A stretch of 64,000 bases of DNA. It comes from Torymus aiolomorphi (taxonomy: Eukaryota > Arthropoda > Insecta > Hymenoptera > Torymidae). Made by a program: the position numbers and the translations under genes. The stretch lies in the NCBI GenBank assembly GCA_036365515.1, contig CM070874.1, positions 113,505,235 through 113,569,234 on the forward strand, written 5' to 3'. Below the pieces are notes generated by a model. The model had not been told where the DNA came from, did not search any database, and worked only from the letters and a program-made list of their open reading frames with translations. Shown here piece after piece: positions 34,617-46,640 of this stretch. Position 1 is the stretch's first letter. Each line of letters starts with the position of its first letter.

Positions 34617-37600
34617 ATGAAGCTCTCCTTTGCATTCCTCGCAGTCTTGGCTTTCTGCGGGACCCTTGAGGTCAATGCGATCCCTATTGGAAATGGCAGT
34701 CACAGAGTGTCAAGAAGTTTGAAAGATGATTTGACCGACTTTCTCGCCCTAGTTCCAGTAGATAAAATTAAGGACCTTTTCTACCAATATCTATCTGAAG
34801 ATGATGACTTCGGTGAGGCTCTCGACTACGTCATGTCTGATGAATTCAAGTCACTTTTGACAGAAATTGAAGCCCAATCAGAAGTTAAGGAGTTGCTGAA
34901 ATACCTGCAAAACTCCGGCTTAAATGCGTATGGTTTCATCAACAAAATTCATGACATTCTCGGTCTGGAGCACGTCGAACCTTCCTACTTCGGTTTCGCA
35001 AAAATCACTGGTGGACTTCCCGGATTCATCATTGACGTTAAAGCCCTTCTTCCCATCAAGGAAATTGAGAAGCTCTACAAGGAGAAACTTCAGAACTCAA
35101 AGGACTTTGCTGCTCTGATTGAGCGCCTCCAGTCTTCTGAATTCCAAGGACTCGTCGATAAAATCATGGCCAACAGCAAGCTTCAAGATCTCATGAAGAG
35201 GGCTGAAGCAAAGGGTGTCAATGTCCAGGCCATTCTGGATTTCTTCACATCCCTTCTTGGACTCAAATTTCCCAGCAGGCCCATGGTTTTCCAAACCTTA
35301 AATTTGAAAGACGACTTAAATGATTTTTTGGCTCTCATCCCTACCGAAAAAATTAAGGAACTTTTTTATCAGTATTTGTCTGAAGATGAGGACTTTGGTG
35401 AGGCTCTTGACTACGTCATGTCTGATGAATTCAAGTCACTTTTGACAGAAATTGAAGCCCAATCAGAAGTTAAGGACTTGCTGAAATACCTGCAAAACTC
35501 CGGCTTAAATGCGTATGGTTTCATCAACAAAATTCATGACATTCTCGGTCTGGAGCACGTCGAACCTTCCTACTTCGGATTCGCAAAAATCACTGGTGGA
35601 CTTCCCGGATTCATCATTGACGTTAAAGCCCTTCTTCCCATCAAGGAAATTGAGAAGCTCTACAAGGAGAAACTTCAGAACTCAAAGGACTTTGCTGCTC
35701 TGATTGAGCGCCTCCAGTCTTCTGAATTCCAAGGACTCGTCGATAAAATCATGGCCAACAGCAAGCTTCAAGATCTCATGAAGAGGGCTGAAGCAAAGGG
35801 TGTCAATGTCCAGGCCATTCTGGATTTCTTCACATCCCTTCTTGGACTCAAATTTCCCAGCAGGCCCATGGTTTTCCAAACCTTAAATTTGAAAGACGAC
35901 TTAAATGATTTTTTGGCTCTCATCCCTACCGAAAAAATTAAGAAACTTTTTTATCAGTATTTGTCTGAAGATGAGGACTTTGGTGAGGCTCTTGACTACG
36001 TCATGTCTGATGAATTCAAGTCACTTTTGACAGAAATTGAAGCCCAATCAGAAGTTAAGGACTTGCTAAAATACCTGCAAGACTCCGGCTTGAATGCGTA
36101 TGGTTTCATCAACAAAATTCATGACATTCTCGGTCTGGAGCACGTCAAGCCTTCCTACTTCGGATTCGCAAAAATCACTGGTGGACTTCCCGGATTCATC
36201 ATCGACGTTAAAGCCCTTCTTCCCATCCAGGAAATTGAGAAGCTCTACAAGGAGAAACTTCAGAACTCAAAAGACTTTGCTGCTCTGATTGAGCGCCTCC
36301 AGTCTTCTGAATTCCAAGGACTCGTCGATAAAATCATGGCCAACAGCAAACTTCAAGATCTCATGAAGAGGGCTGAAGCAAAGGGTGTCAATGTCCAGGC
36401 CATTCTCGATTTCTTCACATCCCTTCTTGGACTGAAATTTCCCACCAGGCCCTTGGTTTTCCAAACTCTAAGTTTGAAAGACGATTTAAATGATTTTTTG
36501 GCTCTCATCCCTACCGAAAAAATTAAGGAACTTTTTTATCAGTATTTGTCTGAAGATGAGGACTTCGGTGAGGCTCTTGACTACGTCATGTCTGATGAGT
36601 TCAAGTCACTTTTGACAGAAATTGAAGCCCAATCAGAAGTTAAGGAGTTGCTGAAATACCTGCAAAACTCCGGCTTAAATGCGTATGGTTTCATCAACAA
36701 AATTCATGACATTCTCGGTCTGGAGCACGTCGAACCTTCCTACTTCGGATTCGCAAAAATCACCGGTGGACTTCCCGGATTCATCATTGATGTCAAAGCC
36801 CTTCTTCCCATCAAGGAAATTGAGAAGCTCTACAAGGAGAAACTTCAGAACTCAAAAGACTTTGCTGCTCTGGTTGAGCGCCTCCAGTCTTCTGAATTCC
36901 AAGGACTCGTCGATAAAATCATGGCCAACAGCAAGCTTCAAGATCTGATGAAGAGAGCTGAAGCAAAGGGTGTTAATGTCCAGGCCATTCTGGATTTCTT
37001 CACATCCCTTCTTGGACTCAAATTTCCCACCAGGCCCTTGGTCTTCCAAACTCTAAGTTTGAAAGACGATTTAAATGATTTTTTGGCTCTTATCCCTATC
37101 GAAGAAGTGAAGGAACTTTTTTATCAGTATTTGTCTGAAGATGAGGACTTCGGTGCAACTCTCGACTATGTTATGTCGGACGAGTTCAAGTCGCTTGTGG
37201 TAGAAATTGAGGCTGAGCCAGAAGTTAAAGAACTCACTAAATACTTACACGACTCCGGTTTGGATACCTACAGGTTTGTCAACAAGATTCATGACATTCT
37301 GGGCCTGGAGCACATTAAACCTTCCTTTTTCGGTTCTGCTAAAATCACTAGAGGACTTCCTGGATTCATCGTTGACGTTAAGGCTCTTCTTCCCATCGAA
37401 GAAATTAAAAAACTTTACAAGGAAAAACTCCAGAACTCAAAGGACTTTGCTGCTTTGGTTGAGCGGCTTCAGTCTTCCGAATTCCAAGGACTCATCGACA
37501 AAATCAGTGCCAACATCAGGCTTCAGGATCTTCTAAAGCGGGCGGAAGCTAGGGGTATTAATGTACAGGCCATTCTGGATTTCGTGTCCCACCTCCTTGG

Positions 37601-38222
37601 TCTCAAATTCCCTTCCAGACCAGTGTTTTTTACTAATGCTGACGAAGAGGAGGTTATCGATATCTTACGTCATATTTGGTCTAAGGTGCCAACGGATGAC
37701 ATTATTGATCTTATAGTAGAGTATTTAGTTCAAGATGATGATTTTAAAAAAGTAGTTAAATTTATGATGGGTGATGAATTTAAAGAGATTCTTGTAGATA
37801 TTGAAGATATTCCGGAAGTCAAGTCTATGTTAAAATATTTCTATGAAAATGGCATAGATGCCTATACATGGCTTAACGAATTTCATGGTTTAATCGGTTT
37901 GGAGAAGACTTTGCCTTTGATGGCTAATTACAAAGAGATTACGGGTGGAGTTCGTGGATTATTACAAGATATCAGGGCAATATTGCCTTTAGATTACTGG
38001 AATGAGTACTTTGATTTAAAACTTAAGACAAATACTAAATTTAATCAATTCATCCATCGTTTGGAAACTCAAGAACTTCAAAATGTTGTTAACGCACTGG
38101 GAAAACATCATGGTTTTAACACCCTGCTAGACCGACTTGAAGTTCTAGGGGTAGATTGGGATGTCGTAGTTGAACTAATCAGCGCTATCATTGGCATCAA
38201 ATTTCCAGAAAGGCCATATTGA
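34617..38222 (+). CDS. Secreted insect allergen-related repeat protein, six units (Bla g 1/G12-like)
   Basis: 1201 residues. The first 21 or so residues form a signal peptide (hydrophobic LSFAFLAVLAF, cleavage after VNA). Six units of about 195 residues follow: 35-229, 230-424, 425-619, 620-814, 815-1009 and 1010-1201. Each has two about 95-100-residue halves (LKDDLNDFLALIP...ILGLEH and GGLPGFIIDVKALLP...LLGLKFP), the duplex of the insect allergen-related repeat family (Bla g 1, mosquito G12). Family members are gut-lumen or microvillar proteins; Bla g 1 folds into helical shells that hold lipids. Units 1-4 are almost identical in DNA, unit 5 is diverged, and unit 6 is old and AT-rich. The mature chain has no Cys, and Trp occurs only in unit 6. 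The start follows a 5'UTR intron. A digestive, lipid-binding role is inferred from the family. Confidence 0.92.
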   Translation: MKLSFAFLAVLAFCGTLEVNAIPIGNGSHRVSRSLKDDLTDFLALVPVDKIKDLFYQYLSEDDDFGEALDYVMSDEFKSLLTEIEAQSEVKELLKYLQNSGLNAYGFINKIHDILGLEHVEPSYFGFAKITGGLPGFIIDVKALLPIKEIEKLYKEKLQNSKDFAALIERLQSSEFQGLVDKIMANSKLQDLMKRAEAKGVNVQAILDFFTSLLGLKFPSRPMVFQTLNLKDDLNDFLALIPTEKIKELFYQYLSEDEDFGEALDYVMSDEFKSLLTEIEAQSEVKDLLKYLQNSGLNAYGFINKIHDILGLEHVEPSYFGFAKITGGLPGFIIDVKALLPIKEIEKLYKEKLQNSKDFAALIERLQSSEFQGLVDKIMANSKLQDLMKRAEAKGVNVQAILDFFTSLLGLKFPSRPMVFQTLNLKDDLNDFLALIPTEKIKKLFYQYLSEDEDFGEALDYVMSDEFKSLLTEIEAQSEVKDLLKYLQDSGLNAYGFINKIHDILGLEHVKPSYFGFAKITGGLPGFIIDVKALLPIQEIEKLYKEKLQNSKDFAALIERLQSSEFQGLVDKIMANSKLQDLMKRAEAKGVNVQAILDFFTSLLGLKFPTRPLVFQTLSLKDDLNDFLALIPTEKIKELFYQYLSEDEDFGEALDYVMSDEFKSLLTEIEAQSEVKELLKYLQNSGLNAYGFINKIHDILGLEHVEPSYFGFAKITGGLPGFIIDVKALLPIKEIEKLYKEKLQNSKDFAALVERLQSSEFQGLVDKIMANSKLQDLMKRAEAKGVNVQAILDFFTSLLGLKFPTRPLVFQTLSLKDDLNDFLALIPIEEVKELFYQYLSEDEDFGATLDYVMSDEFKSLVVEIEAEPEVKELTKYLHDSGLDTYRFVNKIHDILGLEHIKPSFFGSAKITRGLPGFIVDVKALLPIEEIKKLYKEKLQNSKDFAALVERLQSSEFQGLIDKISANIRLQDLLKRAEARGINVQAILDFVSHLLGLKFPSRPVFFTNADEEEVIDILRHIWSKVPTDDIIDLIVEYLVQDDDFKKVVKFMMGDEFKEILVDIEDIPEVKSMLKYFYENGIDAYTWLNEFHGLIGLEKTLPLMANYKEITGGVRGLLQDIRAILPLDYWNEYFDLKLKTNTKFNQFIHRLETQELQNVVNALGKHHGFNTLLDRLEVLGVDWDVVVELISAIIGIKFPERPY

Positions 38223-38232
38223 AAAACTCATT

Positions 38233-38513
38233 GTAAGTATATATTTTATTTGGGCTTCTATAATTAAAACAAATTTTCTAGTCACTAGAGATATATAGAT
38301 TGAGATAAATCAATCAAACTATTAACAATAGATAAAATTATGTGTTGCATGATCTCGTAAAAATTATGAATAATTAATCTTCTTAGTCTTCAGACTTCTT
38401 ACGTGTGATCTGTTATAAATTGATAAAGTTAACATTTTATTGTAATAATTTTATTATCTAACAAAGAAAACATACTCTTAATAAAATAAATTACTCTATA
38501 TTTTTTGTTACAG
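38233..38513 (+). other. Intron in the 3'UTR, 10 nt after the stop codon
   Basis: Donor ATT|GTAAGT at 38233 and acceptor TTTTTGTTACAG| at 38513 bound a 281-bp AT-rich intron. The junction lies close to the stop codon, inside the distance normally tolerated by nonsense-mediated decay. The last exon would be untranslated. Confidence 0.55.
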
Positions 38514-38577
38514 AGATTTAATGACCAATGAAGTACTCAATGACGACATAACGAATGTTTTAACTTCTGTCATCTAA

Positions 38578-38583
38578 AATAAA
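38578..38583 (+). terminator. Poly(A) signal of the allergen-type repeat gene
   Basis: AATAAA follows the proposed last exon; a second AATAAA lies about 35 bp downstream. Confidence 0.6.
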
Positions 38584-38817
38584 TTTTTTATATATCATAT
38601 TTTATAATAATGAAAAATAAATATTTATTTATTTGAAAATTGTAATTTTTATTTAGAATAATTTCCTATATTAATAGAACTTTCTATTTAGTATCAGAAG
38701 TGTAACATAGAAGTAATTTGAGAATTTGATTAAATTATAATAAAAAAATGTGTATAAATATCATTAATTTTTTCCAATCAGTGTTAAAAATGTATAAGGA
38801 CGTTTTTTATTATTTTT

Positions 38818-38999
38818 TGATACGGGTGTGGAAGGTGATTATTTACCGCATCAGATGTTTTTCGCACGAGCGAAGCGAGTGAGAAAAGTCGAATGCGGTA
38901 AAAATCACCTTGTGCACAAGTGTTATACAGTATTTTATACCACGAGAGCCGAATAATCATATTAAAGTTATGATGTTGGGGTTAGAGTGGTATAATAAA
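38818..38999 (+). repeat. Foldback element, inverted copy of 10230-10445
   Basis: Hairpin centred on CACGAGCGAAGCGAGTG with GGTGATT/AATCACC arms. The tail carries CCACGAGAGCCGAATAATC and GGTTAGAGTGG, as in the reverse complement of 10230-10445. It sits 0.2 kb beyond the allergen-type gene. Confidence 0.7.
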
Positions 39000-39128
39000 T
39001 TATATTTGTAAATATAAGTAATGAATAGTTTTTGATGCCTTACAAATTCAATAATACTTAAATAAATTATTTACATTTCTGAATCCTTTATTGATTAACG
39101 TATATGGCGACTTTCATATTTCGTCTTT

Positions 39129-40032
39129 AGGAGAAACTGGGATAAAACCGGATACGTTCTGGAAATTGTTTTTTAAAATAGATAACAAAATAATATCAAT
39201 ATTTAACGCTAGAATTGTTTTTAGTTTACATTCAGGTAACTGAAAATCGACTTGGTTAGTCAAAAAAATATTTGTAAAAAATGTTATTAGAAATTTACGA
39301 AAGTATCCGATCTTACCCCGCAAAAAACTTGTCGTGGTAAAACCGGATACTTTCATTATTCTTTCCAAAACGAATTTTAAGCGGTATTCATCATTCTAGA
39401 AATAATACTATGATGTAAAAACGTTGTTTAATACAGAAATCTCTCATTAATAATTATAAATTAATGTCTTTTTATAAAAAATCGCTGAAGCCATATTTTC
39501 TTCTGACCATCTTTGCCGGGAAGACTTTCTAATATATTTACGCATTTCTGTACCAAAAAACAAATTAATTTTATATGTATAATGTATGAACAGCGCAGTA
39601 AATGTCTATTAGTAGTTTATTTTATCATTATATTAAAAGAAAAGAGAAAATAAGCTATCCGGTTTTACCCCAAAATTCGAAAAAAAAGTAATTATTCATT
39701 TTTTGCAATTAAAAGTAAAATTGAGAAACGGATTTGCTCCTACTTATTTATTATAACATAAATAATAAGGTTATGTATGTACTGAAAGAATATGTTGCTT
39801 ACAGGAAGATTATAGACACTATGACGATGAATACGGCCTTGCGAGCAAAGAAATCTTTGACCTCTTATAAAGTCAACAGAGGGCTATTTTTGACGTGCCG
39901 ATCGTATACAAAATAATAATAGGAACATTCTCAAAGAGATACCATAGCTATTATGTAGATCGCACTAGTAGTAACCGAGAAATTGAGAATTCCTGTTTTG
40001 CCCCAGTATCCAGTTTTACTCCAGTCTTCCCC
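39129..40032. mobile_element. Non-coding element with AAAACCGGATAC repeats at ends and inside
   Basis: The left end ACTGGGATAAAACCGGATAC pairs with the right end, which on the minus strand reads ACTGGAGTAAAACTGGATAC. Further copies of TAAAACCGGATA lie at about 39339-39350 (direct) and 39657-39668 (inverted). Open frames are short and show no transposase. It ends just before the presumed promoter of the next gene. Confidence 0.5.
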
Positions 40033-40068
40033 TATAAATAAAAAAGGCAACGCGCGTAAAGCGCGCTT

Positions 40069-40074
40069 TATAAA
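40069..40074 (+). promoter_or_regulatory. Candidate TATA box for the second allergen-type gene
   Basis: TATAAA about 420 bp upstream of the chosen ATG, followed by two GTAAGT donor-like sites (40084, 40091). A 5'UTR intron as in the neighbouring gene is possible but not shown. Another TATAAATA lies at 40033. Confidence 0.25.
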
Positions 40075-40494
40075 CCACGACTAGTAAGTAGTAAGTATGA
40101 GTATTTGCAAAACAAAGTTATATGAACACTATAGCAAGTATCGTTTTGAAGAAAAAAGTGAATCTTAATCTACAAACTTCAATCCAAAACAGAACGATTC
40201 AAGATTTTTTAAGTTTGGTCTCATAATAAGTCTAACCTCTAGCCATGAACAGCTAAAATTTCGTTAAAGTATCTCCTAATAATAACGCCTAAAAAATAAA
40301 TTCAGTCAAATCGAAAAGTATGACTCGCATCTGGCTTCATCAACCACAACCCGAATAAGAAACAGTAAGGACCTCCGATTCTTCTTCTCATTTGCACGCC
40401 TCTTTCTATACTCATGCATCTTCGATGCGCTTTCCCGAAAAATTCTGAACCTCTGCACCCAGCTTCTTCCAGTCACCAAAACGGAGAAGACAAC

Positions 40495-41250
40495 ATGAAT
40501 CGGACAGTGGTTGCTCTCGGGACGCTCGCCTTTACGTTAACTCTGGTGGGAGCGGCGCTCTTTCGTGGCAGCATCGAATGGCTACCTCCTCACAACGCAA
40601 TATCTGAAATGCCGTGGCTGCGGCGCAGCAAGAGCGCTAAATCTAAGGAGGACGACGACCCCAGCTCCTTGGAACAGGATCTCAGCGACGTACTTAGGCT
40701 CCTGCCTTTGACGGAGATACGCGCCGTTATAGAGAATTATACACGTCACGACAAACAGGTCGTCGACACGATTGCGTTTTTCAACGACCACTGGAAATAC
40801 ATTTCGCAAGCGCTAAAAAAAGTCGGACATGTGCAGCTCTATTTGTTTATACTCAAAGAGTGCAAACTTGATACGGATAAGTGGTGGAGGGATTTAGAAT
40901 GTTTCTGGAAGTCTCTGCCATCGTATAGTGGCAAGAATGCAGGATTCGCGGACGGTCTCACCGGTATGATCGGTAAAATTATGAGGTTAGTTCCGAAACA
41001 CGAGCTCCACGCGTTCTTGTGCACGAGGGTCAAGGAATCCAAGAGATTGCGAACGTTTCTGTTTACCTTAAAGAATCATCATTTTCACGATCTTATCCAT
41101 TCGCTACAGACGAATGTGGTGCTGCAGCGAAACCTATACTGGGCCAGAGAGTCTGGCATAGAGGTTACCTTTGCGATCGAGTTGATTGGTAACCTATATT
41201 TATATTTAGTATATAAAATAGGTGACAGAGGCAAAATTCTCTCTTATTAA
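40495..41250 (+). CDS. Diverged single-unit insect allergen-related repeat protein
   Basis: 251 residues from the second in-frame ATG. This ATG (ACAACATGA) was chosen because a hydrophobic segment, VVALGTLAFTLTLVGAALF, follows directly and acts as signal peptide or membrane anchor; the upstream ATG at 40414 would add 27 polar residues before it. After a basic and acidic linker (RRSKSAKSKEDDD) comes one allergen-type unit: LEQDLSDVLRLLPLTEIRAV matches the first half, and GFADGLTGMIGKIMRLVPKH with FAIELIGNLYLYLV the second. It has three Cys and a basic surface, unlike the acidic Cys-free neighbour 2.3 kb upstream on the same strand. It is probably an ancient tandem duplicate. Function unknown. 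Confidence 0.8.
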   Translation: MNRTVVALGTLAFTLTLVGAALFRGSIEWLPPHNAISEMPWLRRSKSAKSKEDDDPSSLEQDLSDVLRLLPLTEIRAVIENYTRHDKQVVDTIAFFNDHWKYISQALKKVGHVQLYLFILKECKLDTDKWWRDLECFWKSLPSYSGKNAGFADGLTGMIGKIMRLVPKHELHAFLCTRVKESKRLRTFLFTLKNHHFHDLIHSLQTNVVLQRNLYWARESGIEVTFAIELIGNLYLYLVYKIGDRGKILSY

Positions 41251-41273
41251 ATTAAATTATATAAGTGTAGTTG

Positions 41274-41279
41274 AATAAA
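41274..41279 (+). terminator. Poly(A) signal of the single-unit allergen-type gene
   Basis: AATAAA 24 bp after the stop codon. Confidence 0.6.
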
Positions 41280-41475
41280 GCGTGCGAATCTTGAACCTGC
41301 TTAAAAATATACGAGATAAAATCTGTGACGAATAAAACGATAATCTATTAATATTCGTTATGTTAATGATGTTTTTTAGTGTTCTATAATGGTATTAATA
41401 ATATGATAATTGTTATTGATGTACATTTTTAAGACTCTATTAGTTTATTACGAACCAAACAAAATGGTGATGTTG

Positions 41476-41949
41476 CATACCTGCATATATGAGGAAATCT
41501 AGAATTTATTTCAACTTTTCAAGAAAATGGCAAAAAAGCCCTTTTTGTTAAACCTCGGCCATTTAGCCCAAAAACGATCAACTCAAAGTTTCAAAAAAGC
41601 AATAGAAACTAGAAAGAAAAAGCTTTTATTTCCTTTTTTGAAAATTAAAAAATGTCGATTTCTTCAAAAGTTATAAGGGCTTCAAATGGAGCATCGAAAA
41701 GGCATAAAAATGCTGTCAAAGTCTCAAGTCAAAAGGGCTTTTCTGCCATTTTCTTAAAAAATTTCAGCTTTTAAAAAAAAATGTGACACAAAGACGTTTT
41801 TAATTGTACACGATTTTCCCCGTATATTTTGTGACATAAGAAAGAAGAAAAACCGCATCCGGAAGTTGTGCCTTCAAAAAGTTTTGACCGGTTTTGGGGA
41901 CGCGAAAAGTTGAAATAAATTCTGGATTTCCTCATATACGACAGGTATG
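41476..41949. mobile_element. Miniature inverted-repeat element, 474 bp
   Basis: Terminal inverted repeats of about 45 bp: left CATACCTGCATATATGAGG..., right ...CCTCATATACGACAGGTATG. They share an inner AAATTCTGGATTT/GTTGAAATAAATT-type block with few mismatches. Internal AAAGGGCTT-type segments are also present in both orientations. No transposase frame. Confidence 0.75.
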
Positions 41950-44880
<2,931 letters not shown>

Positions 44881-46640
44881 TTTCAATGCCCGCGAGCACT
44901 CGAAATTTCGACGGATATATAATTTTGCGCGGTCCGAGGTCCCCTCTCGAGAAAGTATAAACGCGCGGCAAGAGGCGCGCGAACGAAAGGAAAAGAACGC
45001 GACGGCGCGGCTGACGGGGACGAAACAAGATGAGACGAGAAAGACATTTAGAAGTAGGCAGCAGACTTGATCCGCTTACCGGGTTTAAAAGTCAAGTGCC
45101 GAGAGAGAGAGAAAGCACAATTCGCCTCATCCGCTATGGGCATCGCACGCGCGCACACAAGCGATGCTATACTATACTCACTCCTTTTCTCTTTTCTCTT
45201 TCGGGGGATAGGTACTCTCTTTCGATGTATTTCCCCCTTCCTCTGTCGGGGAGGGCGAATTCGTTCTTTTATTACGGCTTCGGCTGTTCTCTCGTTATTA
45301 ATTCTATTTGCTCGCTGAAAGGGTGACCTTTAATAGAGCGTTTTTACTATTGCATTTACGCGCGGAGAAAAGAAGTCGGGACGAGGCGAGCGAGTGACTT
45401 GGCGAAAGTGGGACAGGAGAGGTAAAGTAGATTACGCAGTTATTTATGAGGAGAGTAGCGCGAAAGATTTAATAAGTCGGGATTTGATTTACTTTTTGTT
45501 ACAATAAGAGAGTGAAGAGCGAGTGGCGTTGCTTAAAAATGTTAGTTAACTGGTACAATTCGGATGTGAAAGTCATCGATTGCACGTTACATAGTAAACA
45601 GATTTCAATTGAATATAATAATTTATATCGTTGAAAGAAATAAGACTGATATACACGAGAGAGTTTAAATAGAAGCGAAATTTAACGTCAATAAAATAAC
45701 CTAATAAAGTATTTTATAGATTATAGAAGCTCTCGATAAGCCGATAAATTTATCGTCACCGAGGTCCGCTGATATGTTAGAAAATCGAACGCGTAGTTCT
45801 TATCAATCCCACATTTACAGCTGTCGACACGACTCGCAATCATAAACACATATAATATATCAATCCCGAAAAGCCGCGAGACACACTCCATCAACTGGCC
45901 ACAAAATTCACAACGTCGTTGGCCCCCCCCCCCCCCCCCCGGCGGAGCCATAAAAGAATTTACTATCGCTCGACCGCAAATTAGCACCAGACGAGAGAGG
46001 ATCGATTTTTCCTCCTTCGTTCTCCAGCGGAGGCGGCGCTAGTCGTACTTCCTCGTGTACACCGGGACCTTAAAGACGTAAGACGCGCGATTTGACGATA
46101 ATTGTCAGGTCGGAATTGGTATCGGCTGCGCGGCGAGAGCGGAGAAAAGCCCCGGGACCGAAATATTTCCAAGGCCGTTCACGTTCGTTCGCTGCCGCTG
46201 CTGCCGCTAAACGAGATTGCGTCGTTAACCAATCGATTGCTTGCCGTGTGCAGTATACGTATATACTTACCGGAGGGAGCGCGGAAAAAGAGAGGAAAAG
46301 AAAGAGAGAGAGAGAGAGGCGCTGCACGGCGATATGAAATAGCGCTGACGTTTTATTTCCTGCGTGTTGATTAAGGCTCATTCACCGCGGCGATCGGCTT
46401 CCTCAATTTTCGGAAATCCAATAATCCATTTCGCGCATTATGTTTACCGCGCCGCCGGTTTTATCTTTCCCTCTCTCCCTTTTCGTATATAGCGCGGAAA
46501 GTTGAAAAGTTTTGCTTTTTCATCGGGGCTTACGCGGGGATTTTTCGAGAGTTTCGGAGGGGAGAGGGAGGGAGGGATTTGGCAAAGATTTTCTTGATGC
46601 GCCAGTGTACACAATAATATCGTAATTTTATAAAATGGAT
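44881..46640. other. Non-coding: two GC-rich islands, poly-C run
   Basis: Islands at about 44880-45540 and 45860-46640. A run of 18 C at 45923-45940 lies near the left edge of the second island, and GGGGAGAGGGAGGGAGGG near 46560-46577 at its right edge. No domain was recognised in any frame. Confidence 0.45.

Noticed and set aside
34924..37536. Repeated 64- to 109-codon frames on both strands inside the allergen-type gene
   Set aside because: They recur every 585 bp as shadows of the real coding frame and have no independent start context or domain.
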